This document shows, piece by piece, positions 8,202 to 15,146 of a stretch of DNA of 64,000 nucleotides. The translations under genes were made by a program, and so were the position numbers. Under the pieces are notes generated by a model that saw only the letters and a program-made list of their open reading frames with translations, searched no databases and was not told the origin of the DNA. Numbering within the stretch: position 1 is the stretch's first letter; every line of letters begins with the position of its first letter. Origin of the DNA: Acidimicrobiia bacterium (GTDB taxonomy: Bacteria; Actinomycetota; Acidimicrobiia; Acidimicrobiales; Acidimicrobilacustridaceae); contig JAFIEP010000029.1 of assembly GCA_020832495.1 (NCBI GenBank), positions 1-64,000 on the forward strand, in the 5' to 3' direction.

Positions 8202-9083
8202 GCGCGAGGTCTGGTCCGTGGAGGTGAGTCCGAGCACGTGCTCGGCGTTGTGGCGGAGGAACTTGGGCCAGACCTCGTCGCGGAAGGGCACCTGGGGCAG
8301 TTCGGCGAAGATGCGTTCCAGTGAGAGGCCCATGGGGAAGTAGCCCCCGTAGAGCACCTTGTCGGCCCCGCGGGTGTTGGCGTAGTCGACGATGGCCTTC
8401 GGGTAGTAGCGAGGGGCGAACGCCGAGGTCGAGTAGTAGAGGTTCGGCCACTTGATCATGAGCTTCACCGCCAACTCCTCCCAGGGCTCGGCACCGTGGC
8501 GCATCACGAAGGTGAGTTCGGGGAAGAACCAGCAGACCTCGTCGATCAACTCCACGTGCTGGCAGGCCATCGGCACTCGCGGGCCGGGAACCCCGCAGCA
8601 CACGAAGATCGGGATCTCCAACTCACAGCAGGCGGCGTAGATGGGGTAGGCCCGTTTGTCATTGATGGGCACCTGAGGGTTGCCCCCGGCGGGGAACCAC
8701 TGAGCGGCCACGACGCCGTGCTGGGTGGCCGCCGCCTTCAGGTCGGCCACCGCCGCCATGCCCCGGTTGGGGTCCACCGAGGCGCAGGGCAGGAAGCGGT
8801 CGGGGAAGCGTGCGAGCGCCGCGGGTTCGGGGCCGTCGATGCGCCACCCGACGAGTGCCTGGGCGATGCCGTAGTGGTCCATCTCGGCCACGACCGCGTC
8901 GACCGGGTCGCCCTCGAAATCGCCGGGGACGTCGTTGAACATGTAGCCGGCCGGCATCTCCAGCTCGTCGAGGCTCTCCCGGTCCCGCAGTTGTGGTCGC
9001 AGGAACTTGTACCACGAGGTCCGATCCCCCGAGGGGATGCCCAACATGGTGTCGATGACGCCGAGGTCGGTGGGGAAGCTCAC
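8199..9083 (-). CDS. amidohydrolase-fold (Amidohydro_2/ACMSD-like) protein with degenerate metal site
   Basis: 294 aa, a TIM-barrel protein of the amidohydrolase 2 group, usually decarboxylases or hydrolases acting on carboxylated or ring-derived intermediates. Order of landmarks: strand 1 VIDTMLG (residues 9-15), central CGVPGPRVP, then VMRHGAEPWEE (H196), then VLYGGYFP (243-250). The usual N-terminal HxH is absent (D11-T-M-L). The Asp of the usual GSDFP strand-8 motif is replaced by Tyr248, and the strand-5 His by Cys. Only H196 remains, so metal-independent or altered chemistry is likely. GTG start at 9083 with TACACT 6 nt upstream. A KstR-like operator overlaps that box. It precedes the Rieske gene by 32 nt on the same strand, suggesting a shared pathway. 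Confidence 0.75.
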   Translation of the reverse strand: MSFPTDLGVIDTMLGIPSGDRTSWYKFLRPQLRDRESLDELEMPAGYMFNDVPGDFEGDPVDAVVAEMDHYGIAQALVGWRIDGPEPAALARFPDRFLPCASVDPNRGMAAVADLKAAATQHGVVAAQWFPAGGNPQVPINDKRAYPIYAACCELEIPIFVCCGVPGPRVPMACQHVELIDEVCWFFPELTFVMRHGAEPWEELAVKLMIKWPNLYYSTSAFAPRYYPKAIVDYANTRGADKVLYGGYFPMGLSLERIFAELPQVPFRDEVWPKFLRHNAEHVLGLTSTDQTSR

Positions 9084-9089
9084 GTCCGA

Positions 9090-9095
9090 AGTGTA
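9090..9095 (-). promoter_or_regulatory. -10-like box for the amidohydrolase-fold gene (leaderless)
   Basis: TACACT on the minus strand ends 6 nt before the GTG at 9083. The KstR-like site at 9094-9107 overlaps its upstream end, a classic repressor position. Confidence 0.5.
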
Positions 9096-9107
9096 GAACG
9101 TGTTGCA
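9094..9107. promoter_or_regulatory. second KstR-like operator TAGAACGTGTTGCA
   Basis: Matches TnnAACnnGTTnnA at every fixed position and shares the TAGAACGTGTT core with the site at 8188-8201. It overlaps the -10-like box of the amidohydrolase-fold gene, 10 bp upstream of its GTG. Confidence 0.6.
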
Positions 9108-9158
9108 GTTCTCACCGGACGGCGACGTGCCGGCCGCGGCGAGCGGCGCCGATGGTGC

Positions 9159-9341
9159 TCAGTTGGGGAGCGGTCCGCCGAGCTGTTCGAGGATCTCGCC
9201 GAGCTTCTCGTTGCGCCCGCGGAGGTCCCGCTTGTACGACGCGTTGTCCGTGTCGGAGATCTCGTAGCGAGCCTCGCGCCAGGCCCTGTTGAGGACCTCC
9301 CGCAGGATCTCGGCATGGTCGTCGTCGAGGTGAAGCTCCAT
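9159..9341 (-). CDS. small conserved hypothetical protein (60 aa)
   Basis: Sixty residues starting MELHLDDDHAEILREVLNRA, mostly helical and charged, with the recognisable stretch REARYEISDTDNASYKRDL. I recall similar short proteins, of unknown function, from actinobacterial genomes. The longer frame running upstream is not credible, because ATG 9341 has TACGAT 7 nt before it on the minus strand, the same leaderless pattern seen elsewhere in the window. It is transcribed toward the amidohydrolase gene and away from egtB. No signal peptide or Cys. No function assigned. Confidence 0.7.
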   Translation of the reverse strand: MELHLDDDHAEILREVLNRAWREARYEISDTDNASYKRDLRGRNEKLGEILEQLGGPLPN

Positions 9342-9348
9342 GGCGAGG

Positions 9349-9354
9349 ATCGTA
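9349..9354 (-). promoter_or_regulatory. -10-like box for the 60-aa gene (leaderless)
   Basis: TACGAT on the minus strand, 7 nt before the ATG at 9341. Confidence 0.4.
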
Positions 9355-9519
9355 TCCCGTCGCCCGTGGTCTCCGGACCGCTCGGCGATCACCGGTGCCG
9401 GCACCTCGACGTCCCCTTCGGCGGGCGAGTCGGTTGTGGGCTTGCCCGATAGCATGGTCGGGTCATCGCCCGCCGAGCCGATGTGCTGTAGCGGTGGCGG
9501 ACTGGGTAGGGAGGCTCCT

Positions 9520-10917
9520 GTGACGATCACGGCACGAGACACGACCGCCACCACACTGCCGTCCGCCGACCCGACGACCGCCACCGAGGTTCCGGTGGAT
9601 CTCCCATCGCTCGGCACACGACTCGAGGCCACTCGTCGACTCACCGAGCAGTTGGCCGAGCCCCTCTCACCCGAGGACCAGACGGCGCAGTCGATGGCCG
9701 ATGTCAGCCCGACCAAGTGGCACCGGGCGCACACGACGTGGTTCTTCGAGACCTTTGTCCTGGCGACATTCGTTGCCGACTATGTGCCGCATCATCCCGA
9801 GTTCGGCTACCTGTTCAACTCCTACTACGAGCAGGTCGGCCCGCGACACCCGCGCGCCGCTCGAGGTGTGATCACCCGGCCGGGTGCCGCCGAGGTCGGC
9901 GCCTACCGCCGACACGTCGATGCGGCCCTGGCGGAGGCCATCGACGATGGCCTGCCCCCCAGAGCGCTGGAGCTCGTCGAGTTGGGCATCCACCACGAGC
10001 AGCAGCACCAGGAGTTGTTGCTCATGGACATCAAGCATGTGTTGAGCTGCAACGCCCTCGATCCCTGTTACCTGGCACTGGACCACTCCCCGGCGGTCGA
10101 CATCAACGGGTCGGTGCCGGCGGGGCAGGCGGGCGGTTCGCCTGGTTGGGAGCCCTTCGCCGAGGGACTCGTCGAGATCGGCCAGCCGACCGATCCCGCC
10201 ACCGGCTTCTGCTTCGACAATGAGCGGCCGCGGCACCCGGTCCACCTCCGGGCCTACGAACTGGCCGACCGCCTGCTGAACGTGGACGAGGTGCTCGCCT
10301 TCATCGACGACGGCGGCTACCACCGACCCGAGCTGTGGTTGTCCGACGGCTGGGCCACGGTGTGTACCGAGGGCTGGCAGCACCCGCTCTACTGGCAGCA
10401 CGACGACAACGGCTGGGCCGTGTTCACGCTCGGTGGACGCCGCCCGCTGCGGGCCGACGAACCGGTGGTCCACCTCAGCTACTACGAGGCCGATGCCATC
10501 GCACGATGGGCCGGTGCGCGTCTTCCGACCGAAGCCGAGTGGGAACACGCAGCGGCGGCCGAGTCGTTCGACACGGGCCTGCTCGATCTCGAGGTGCTCC
10601 ATCCGCGCCCACCGACGCCCCGGCGGACCAACGGTGCGGCGGGCAGCGGTGCGGCGGGCAGCGGCGACGGTTGCCGCCAGCTCTCGGGGGAGGTGTGGGA
10701 GTGGACCGCCAGCCCGTACGTGTCCTACCCCGGCTTCGAGGTCGCTCCCGGAGCGGTGGGTGAGTACAACGGCAAGTTCATGGTGAACCAGCACGTGCTG
10801 CGCGGTGGATCCTGTGTGACGCCACCCGGGCACGTGCGGGCCACCTATCGGAACTTCTTCCCGCCGTCGGCGCGGTGGGCCTTCAGCGGCTGTCGCTTGG
10901 CGCGGGACCTGCGGTGA
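9520..10917 (+). CDS. egtB: ergothioneine sulfoxide synthase EgtB
   Basis: 465 aa non-heme iron enzyme that joins hercynine with a thiol donor (gamma-Glu-Cys or Cys, depending on clade) using O2, giving a hercynyl sulfoxide. The N-terminal DinB-like helical domain contains the iron ligands H68 (WHRAH) and H159-x3-H163-x-E165 (HHEQQHQE). The C-terminal formylglycine-generating-enzyme/C-type-lectin fold ends in GGSCVTPPGHVRATYRNFFPP and FSGCRLARD. The GTG at 9520 is preferred to upstream starts because TAGGGAGG (9507-9514) lies 5 nt before it. A TAGCAT box at 9450-9455 could give a 60-nt leader. The stop overlaps egtD by 4 nt (GTGA). egtA, egtC and egtE are not in the window, so the thiol donor cannot be told from context. 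Confidence 0.93.
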   Translation: MTITARDTTATTLPSADPTTATEVPVDLPSLGTRLEATRRLTEQLAEPLSPEDQTAQSMADVSPTKWHRAHTTWFFETFVLATFVADYVPHHPEFGYLFNSYYEQVGPRHPRAARGVITRPGAAEVGAYRRHVDAALAEAIDDGLPPRALELVELGIHHEQQHQELLLMDIKHVLSCNALDPCYLALDHSPAVDINGSVPAGQAGGSPGWEPFAEGLVEIGQPTDPATGFCFDNERPRHPVHLRAYELADRLLNVDEVLAFIDDGGYHRPELWLSDGWATVCTEGWQHPLYWQHDDNGWAVFTLGGRRPLRADEPVVHLSYYEADAIARWAGARLPTEAEWEHAAAAESFDTGLLDLEVLHPRPPTPRRTNGAAGSGAAGSGDGCRQLSGEVWEWTASPYVSYPGFEVAPGAVGEYNGKFMVNQHVLRGGSCVTPPGHVRATYRNFFPPSARWAFSGCRLARDLR

Positions 10918-11918
10918 GTTCCACCAACGGATCCTTGCCCGGTGGCGAGCGGTCCGAACCGCCCGTTGACGTGCACCTGGCCGCTGGCGACTGGCAGGCC
11001 ACCTTGGTCGACGACCTGCGGGTCAGCCTCCTCGAGAACCCTCGACGGGTGGCGCCCGTGTGGTTCTACGACGAGCGGGGCAGTGAACTGTTCGAGCAGA
11101 TCACCGAACTGGCGGAGTACTACCCGACGCGTGCCGAGCGGGAGCTATTGGAGCGCCACGCCCCCGATCTGCGCTCGTTGGGAGCCGACACACTCGTCGA
11201 GTTGGGGTCGGGCAGCTCGGAGAAGACCTCGTTCCTGCTCGACGCGCTCCACGGTGGCGGCGACCTCGGTCGGTACGTGCCGTTCGATGTGAGCGAGGAG
11301 ATGCTGCGGGGGGCGGCGACCAGCGTGGCGGCACGCTACCCGGCGCTCGACGTGCACGGCGTGGTCGGCGACTTCCACCGTCACCTCCACACGTTGCCGC
11401 TCGATGGCTCGACGATGGTGGCCTTCTTGGGGAGCACCATCGGCAACCTGCGTCCGGAGCAGCGGGCATCGTTCCTCACCGACCTGTACGCCACACTCGA
11501 ACCGGGCGACCATCTCCTCTTGGGGGTCGACCTGGTCAAGGATCCGGCGGTGCTGGTGGCAGCCTACGACGACGCCGACGACGTCACCGCCGAGTTCAAC
11601 CGGAACGCGCTGCGGGTGCTCAACGCCGAGGTCGGAGCGGATTTCGACCCCGACGGGTTCGACCACGTGGCCACCTGGAACGCTGACCAGGAGTGGATCG
11701 AGATGCGGCTGCGGGCCACCACTGCACAGCGGGTCTCGATCCCGCCGCTCGAAACGACCATTGGCTTCGATGTCGGCGACGATCTCCTCACCGAGATCAG
11801 CGCCAAGTTCCGACTGGCACCCCTGGCGGCAGAACTGCACTCGCTGGGGTGGGACACCATCCAGCACTGGACGACGGAGGGCGACACGTTCGCACTCGTG
11901 GTGGCAGGTCGTCGGTGA
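10914..11918 (+). CDS. egtD: L-histidine N-alpha-methyltransferase EgtD
   Basis: 334 aa, transfers three methyl groups from S-adenosylmethionine to histidine, giving hercynine, the substrate of EgtB. The start is the GTG that overlaps the egtB stop (GTGA). Conserved blocks: WFYDERGSELFEQITELAEYYPTR-type sequence (about residues 50-73), the SAM-binding LVELGSGSSEKT (94-105), FLGSTIGN, and a C-terminal segment containing EWIEMRLRA. Length and order match the family (Pfam Methyltransf_33). The pair is transcribed as one unit ending about 30 nt before a convergent small gene. Cytoplasmic. Confidence 0.93.
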   Translation: MSSTNGSLPGGERSEPPVDVHLAAGDWQATLVDDLRVSLLENPRRVAPVWFYDERGSELFEQITELAEYYPTRAERELLERHAPDLRSLGADTLVELGSGSSEKTSFLLDALHGGGDLGRYVPFDVSEEMLRGAATSVAARYPALDVHGVVGDFHRHLHTLPLDGSTMVAFLGSTIGNLRPEQRASFLTDLYATLEPGDHLLLGVDLVKDPAVLVAAYDDADDVTAEFNRNALRVLNAEVGADFDPDGFDHVATWNADQEWIEMRLRATTAQRVSIPPLETTIGFDVGDDLLTEISAKFRLAPLAAELHSLGWDTIQHWTTEGDTFALVVAGRR

Positions 11919-11950
11919 GTGAGGCCGACGGCGGTCCGTCGGCCCGAGGG

Positions 11951-12199
11951 TCAGGCGGCGATGTCGTCGATGGCCAGTTCGTGACCGCTGGCCACCTCGA
12001 GCGCCCAGGCAGTCAACTCGAGTTCGCTGGCCCGCCGCCGGTAGGCGACGGCCACGGGAGCGGGCACCTGATCGGCGGCCCGACGGAGGCCAGCGGCCCG
12101 CTGCAGCATGACCGCAGGCGATTGCGCCTCTGGGCCGGAACCGGGAACGACGGTCGTTGCGGCCGTCGGGGTGGGGGTGGAGATCGCTGTTGCGTTCAT
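11951..12199 (-). CDS. small hypothetical protein (82 aa)
   Basis: Eighty-two residues. The first 30 are Ala/Thr/Pro-rich and look disordered. The rest, MLQRAAGLRRAADQVPAPVA followed by AYRRRASELELTAWALEV, predicts two amphipathic helices. The start ATG at 12199 is preceded on the minus strand by a less GC-rich TTAGCACTAAT sequence. It converges with egtD and diverges from the MFS gene. No domain recognised, and no function proposed. A real gene is favoured by the coding-like ending and by the lack of another explanation for this gap. Confidence 0.55.
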   Translation of the reverse strand: MNATAISTPTPTAATTVVPGSGPEAQSPAVMLQRAAGLRRAADQVPAPVAVAYRRRASELELTAWALEVASGHELAIDDIAA

Positions 12200-12270
12200 A
12201 TTAGTGCTAACCCTCGCCGGCCCCGATTTTCTTCCCACGTTCGGGGAGAATCGACCGCCGTGACCACCCG

Positions 12271-13620
12271 GTGAGCGTCGGCCCCGAGACCGACGAGGTC
12301 CGTGCGGCGCGGGCGCGGACGATCCGTCTACTGGCCGTCGTGGCGGTGGCCACCACCTGCGGTGTCCTGCCGGGCTTCCTGATCGGGGCGCAGGCGGTGC
12401 AACTGGGTCGGGAGCTCGGGCTGGATGCCGCGTCGGTCGGTGCCGCCGTGGCGGCCACGTGGTTGTGTGGCTCGCTGACCTCACCGTTGATGGGCCGCGC
12501 CAGCGAGCGACTCGGTGGTCGGCTCGGCCTGCGGGTGGCGGCCGTGGTGGCGGCGGGGTCGATGCTCTACATCGCCGCCGGGGCGCGCTCGTGGGCCACC
12601 TTGGCCGTGGGTGCCGCCATCGGAGGTGTGGCCAACGCACTGGCGCAACCCTCGGCCAATGTGCTCATCGCCACCAACCTCCCGCCGTGGCGGCACGGGC
12701 TGGGCTTCGGGGTGAAGCAGTCGGCCATCCCCTTTGCCACCCTCGTTGGTGGGTTGGCGGTACCGGCGGTGGCGCTGACCGTCGGCTGGCGCTGGACGTT
12801 CGCCCTCGGCGCAGCGGCGGCGGCCACCGCAGCTGCGGCCCTGCGTCCTGCGTTGATGGGGGCCACGTCGATCACGGCCGCCACCGCCGCCACCGCCGCC
12901 TCCGCTCCCGCCGATCGCACCCCGGCGGGCACCGGTGTGGTGCCGGCACCCGGTGCGCCCCCGCCGACCGGTGTGGGGGCGGCCGTTGGCGACGGCGACG
13001 ATCGCTCCCGGGGTGGTGTCGGCCGACCCGGGGATCGGCCGGTGGGCGGTGTGGCCGGGCGTCGTCGGGTGCTGGTGGTGATGGGCGTGGCCGTCGGCTT
13101 CGGCGCTGCGGCAGCCGCCGGACTGGCGGCATTCCTGGTGGCCGGGGCGGTGGCCGCCGGCATCGCCGAAGGCGCCGCCGGACTGCTGTTGGCCCTCGGG
13201 AGCGCGCTGGTCGTCGGGGCCCGGCTGGCCCTCGGGTTCCGAGCCGACCGTGTGGGAGTCGACCAACTCGGCCTGGTGGCGCTGTTGATGGGCATCGGCG
13301 CCGTGGCGTTGGCGGTGTTGGGTCTGGGCACCTGGTGGGCCTACCTGGTGGCCGTGCCGTTCGCCTTCGGTGCGGGGTGGGCCTGGCCGGGGTTGTTCAA
13401 CCTGTCGGTGGTGCGGCGGTTCCCGGTGGCCCCGGGAGCGGCCACCGGCGTGACGCAGACCGGCACCTACCTCGGTGCCGCTGCCGGTCCCGTCCTGTTC
13501 GGCCTCGTGGTGGAGGCCCGCGGGTTCGAGGAGGCCTGGCTGGTGGCGGCGTTGTGTGCGGTGGCGGCCTGCAGCGTGGTGCTGATCCTCCGGCGGTGGC
13601 GGGTGGCTGCGATACCGTGA
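12271..13620 (+). CDS. MFS family transporter
   Basis: 449 aa, twelve predicted transmembrane helices in two six-helix halves. The first half runs from about residue 17 (LLAVVAVATTCGVLPGFLIG) to 190. An MFS-type loop is visible at LMGRASERLGGR between helices 2 and 3, with GLGFGVKQSAIPFATL in helix 5. A long hydrophilic linker of about 70 residues, rich in Ala, Pro and Gly (about 195-265), separates the halves and is longer than usual. The second half carries VTQTGTYLGAAAGPVLFGLV. The KQSAIP and TQTGT motifs recall MFS members of the cyanate/nitrate type, but the substrate cannot be named. GTG start, with a short gap from the divergent small gene. Confidence 0.8.
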   Translation: MSVGPETDEVRAARARTIRLLAVVAVATTCGVLPGFLIGAQAVQLGRELGLDAASVGAAVAATWLCGSLTSPLMGRASERLGGRLGLRVAAVVAAGSMLYIAAGARSWATLAVGAAIGGVANALAQPSANVLIATNLPPWRHGLGFGVKQSAIPFATLVGGLAVPAVALTVGWRWTFALGAAAAATAAAALRPALMGATSITAATAATAASAPADRTPAGTGVVPAPGAPPPTGVGAAVGDGDDRSRGGVGRPGDRPVGGVAGRRRVLVVMGVAVGFGAAAAAGLAAFLVAGAVAAGIAEGAAGLLLALGSALVVGARLALGFRADRVGVDQLGLVALLMGIGAVALAVLGLGTWWAYLVAVPFAFGAGWAWPGLFNLSVVRRFPVAPGAATGVTQTGTYLGAAAGPVLFGLVVEARGFEEAWLVAALCAVAACSVVLILRRWRVAAIP

Positions 13621-13652
13621 GCCGCTGACGACCCGTCGGGGGCACTCGCCGG

Positions 13653-14885
13653 TCAGCCCAGGGCGCCGGCGTCGCGCAGGCGGGCGATGTGCTCGTCGTC
13701 GTAGCCCAGCACGTCGGCCAGGACGTCGTCGGTGTGCTGGCCGACGGTCGGGGCATGGCTGGGCGGGGGAAGCTGTTCGTGTGCCAACTTGATGGGCGTT
13801 GGCACCAGGTCGGCGCCGTGGTTCTCGGCGGGGAGCCACGGGAGGCGCTCGCGGAACTGGGGGTCGTCGGCCAGGGTGCGGGGGGTGTTCACCGGGGCGA
13901 TCGGGGTGTTGTGCTCGTTGCCGAAGGCCACCCACTCGTCGGTGCTGCGGGAGGCGAAGATCCCGGCCAGCTCGGCGCGCAGCTCGTTGTCGCCGCGGGC
14001 GTGGTCGGCGTACTGCGATCCGGGATGGGCCTCGAACAACTCCCGCCGGCCGATGCCCACACAGAAGTTCTCCCAGAACTCCCGCTCGGAGGCCATGAAG
14101 AGGATGTGCCCGTCGGTGGTGGCGTAGAACTGGTAGCGCACCCCGTCGCGCATCCCGGCGGTGCCCGGTGCGCGGCGTTCGAAGTCGTCGGCCGCATTTC
14201 CCGTGACCTCGTCCTCGGGGCGCTCGTAGGCGCGCCAAGTCTCCGAACGCAGCCAGTCCATGGCCGCAGCGGCGTCGGACTGGGCGATCTCGAGACGTGT
14301 CGGCTCGCCGGTGGCGCGCGCCCGAGTGACGCCGGCCAGGATGCCGAGGGCGCCGTAGAGCGGCCCGGCGTGAATACCGACCGAGGGGTGTTCAGGGATG
14401 GCGCAGAAGCCGTCCTCGGTGGTATCCGGCTGCACGAGGCCGGCCCACACGTCGTAGGCGATGCCGTGGCTGGGCATGGTGGCGTACGGGCCGGTCATGC
14501 CGTAGCCGGAGATGGTGGCGAAGACGATCTTCGGATTCACCTCCACCAGCGCGTCGAACCCGAGGCCCCGGCGCTCGAGGGCGCCCGGCCGCATGGCCTC
14601 CACCACGACGTCGGAGGACCGCGCCAATTCCAAGAAGGTGGTGCGGCCCTCCTCGGTGCGCAGGTCGAGCACGATCGACCGCTTGCCGCGGTTGATGTGC
14701 AGGTGCATGAGGGAGACACCCTCGACGATGGGCCATGTCATGCGTCGGATGTAGTCACCCGAGGGCGGCTCCACCTTGATGACCTCGGCGCCGAGGTCGG
14801 CGAGGTGGGTGGTGATTGCAGCTGGTCCGAGCAGCGAGGCTTCGAGCACTCTGACGCTCTCGAGTGGGGGACCGGTGGGGGTCAT
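13653..14885 (-). CDS. class III CoA-transferase family protein (CaiB/BaiF), catalytic Asp apparently missing
   Basis: 410 aa, length typical of the formyl-CoA transferase/CaiB fold. The family N-terminus is clear (VRVLEASLLGPAAITTHLADLGAEVIKVEPP, residues 11-41, GDYIRR at 43-48), followed by HINRGKRSIVLDL, VVVEAMRPGALERRG and ISGYGMTGPYA. Members move CoA between carboxylic acids through an aspartyl-CoA intermediate. Where family members read VGD...G..ALG, this protein reads SVGIHAGPLYGALGI, with Ile171 in place of the Asp. ATG 14885 was chosen over the upstream GTG because GGAG lies in ribosome-binding position and a promoter with a palindrome lies upstream. Single gene, convergent with the MFS gene. 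The substrate is unknown. Confidence 0.85.
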   Translation of the reverse strand: MTPTGPPLESVRVLEASLLGPAAITTHLADLGAEVIKVEPPSGDYIRRMTWPIVEGVSLMHLHINRGKRSIVLDLRTEEGRTTFLELARSSDVVVEAMRPGALERRGLGFDALVEVNPKIVFATISGYGMTGPYATMPSHGIAYDVWAGLVQPDTTEDGFCAIPEHPSVGIHAGPLYGALGILAGVTRARATGEPTRLEIAQSDAAAAMDWLRSETWRAYERPEDEVTGNAADDFERRAPGTAGMRDGVRYQFYATTDGHILFMASEREFWENFCVGIGRRELFEAHPGSQYADHARGDNELRAELAGIFASRSTDEWVAFGNEHNTPIAPVNTPRTLADDPQFRERLPWLPAENHGADLVPTPIKLAHEQLPPPSHAPTVGQHTDDVLADVLGYDDEHIARLRDAGALG

Positions 14886-14919
14886 GGGCTGCTCCGTGCC
14901 GTGTGGATGCGACGGACTC

Positions 14920-14953
14920 ACTCTAGACGAATCTGACGGTGTGTCAGATTCGT
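14920..14953 (-). promoter_or_regulatory. promoter with 11-bp perfect palindromic operator upstream of the CoA-transferase gene
   Basis: Positions 14927-14937 and 14943-14953 are perfect inverted repeats (ACGAATCTGAC / GTCAGATTCGT) around GGTGT. Directly downstream on the minus strand lies the -10-like TAGAGT (14925-14920), giving a leader of about 28 nt to the ATG at 14885. The dyad covers the spacer/-35 region, as expected of a TetR- or GntR-type repressor site. The cognate regulator is not identifiable here. Confidence 0.6.
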
Positions 14954-15146
14954 GCACCGGATGCCCGTCCGCAACTGACCGATGGCCCCGCCGCCGGATG
15001 CGATCGTCCGTGGCACCGTCGACCGGCCCCGTTCGAGTCTGACTGCGCGCAGTGGGCCACCGATCTGGTGGTTGGCTGCGCGCGGTCGCTCGCAGCGCGG
15101 GGCGGGCGATGGCGGGGCGGGTGGCGGCTGCCAGTGGGCAGGGCCG

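Noticed and set aside
12200-12215. TTAG-CA-CTAA dyad before the 82-aa gene, considered as an IdeR, CIRCE or LexA site
   Set aside because: Arms are only 4 bp and the spacing fits none of those consensus sites (IdeR needs a one-base centre; CIRCE needs a 9-bp arm and 9-nt spacer).
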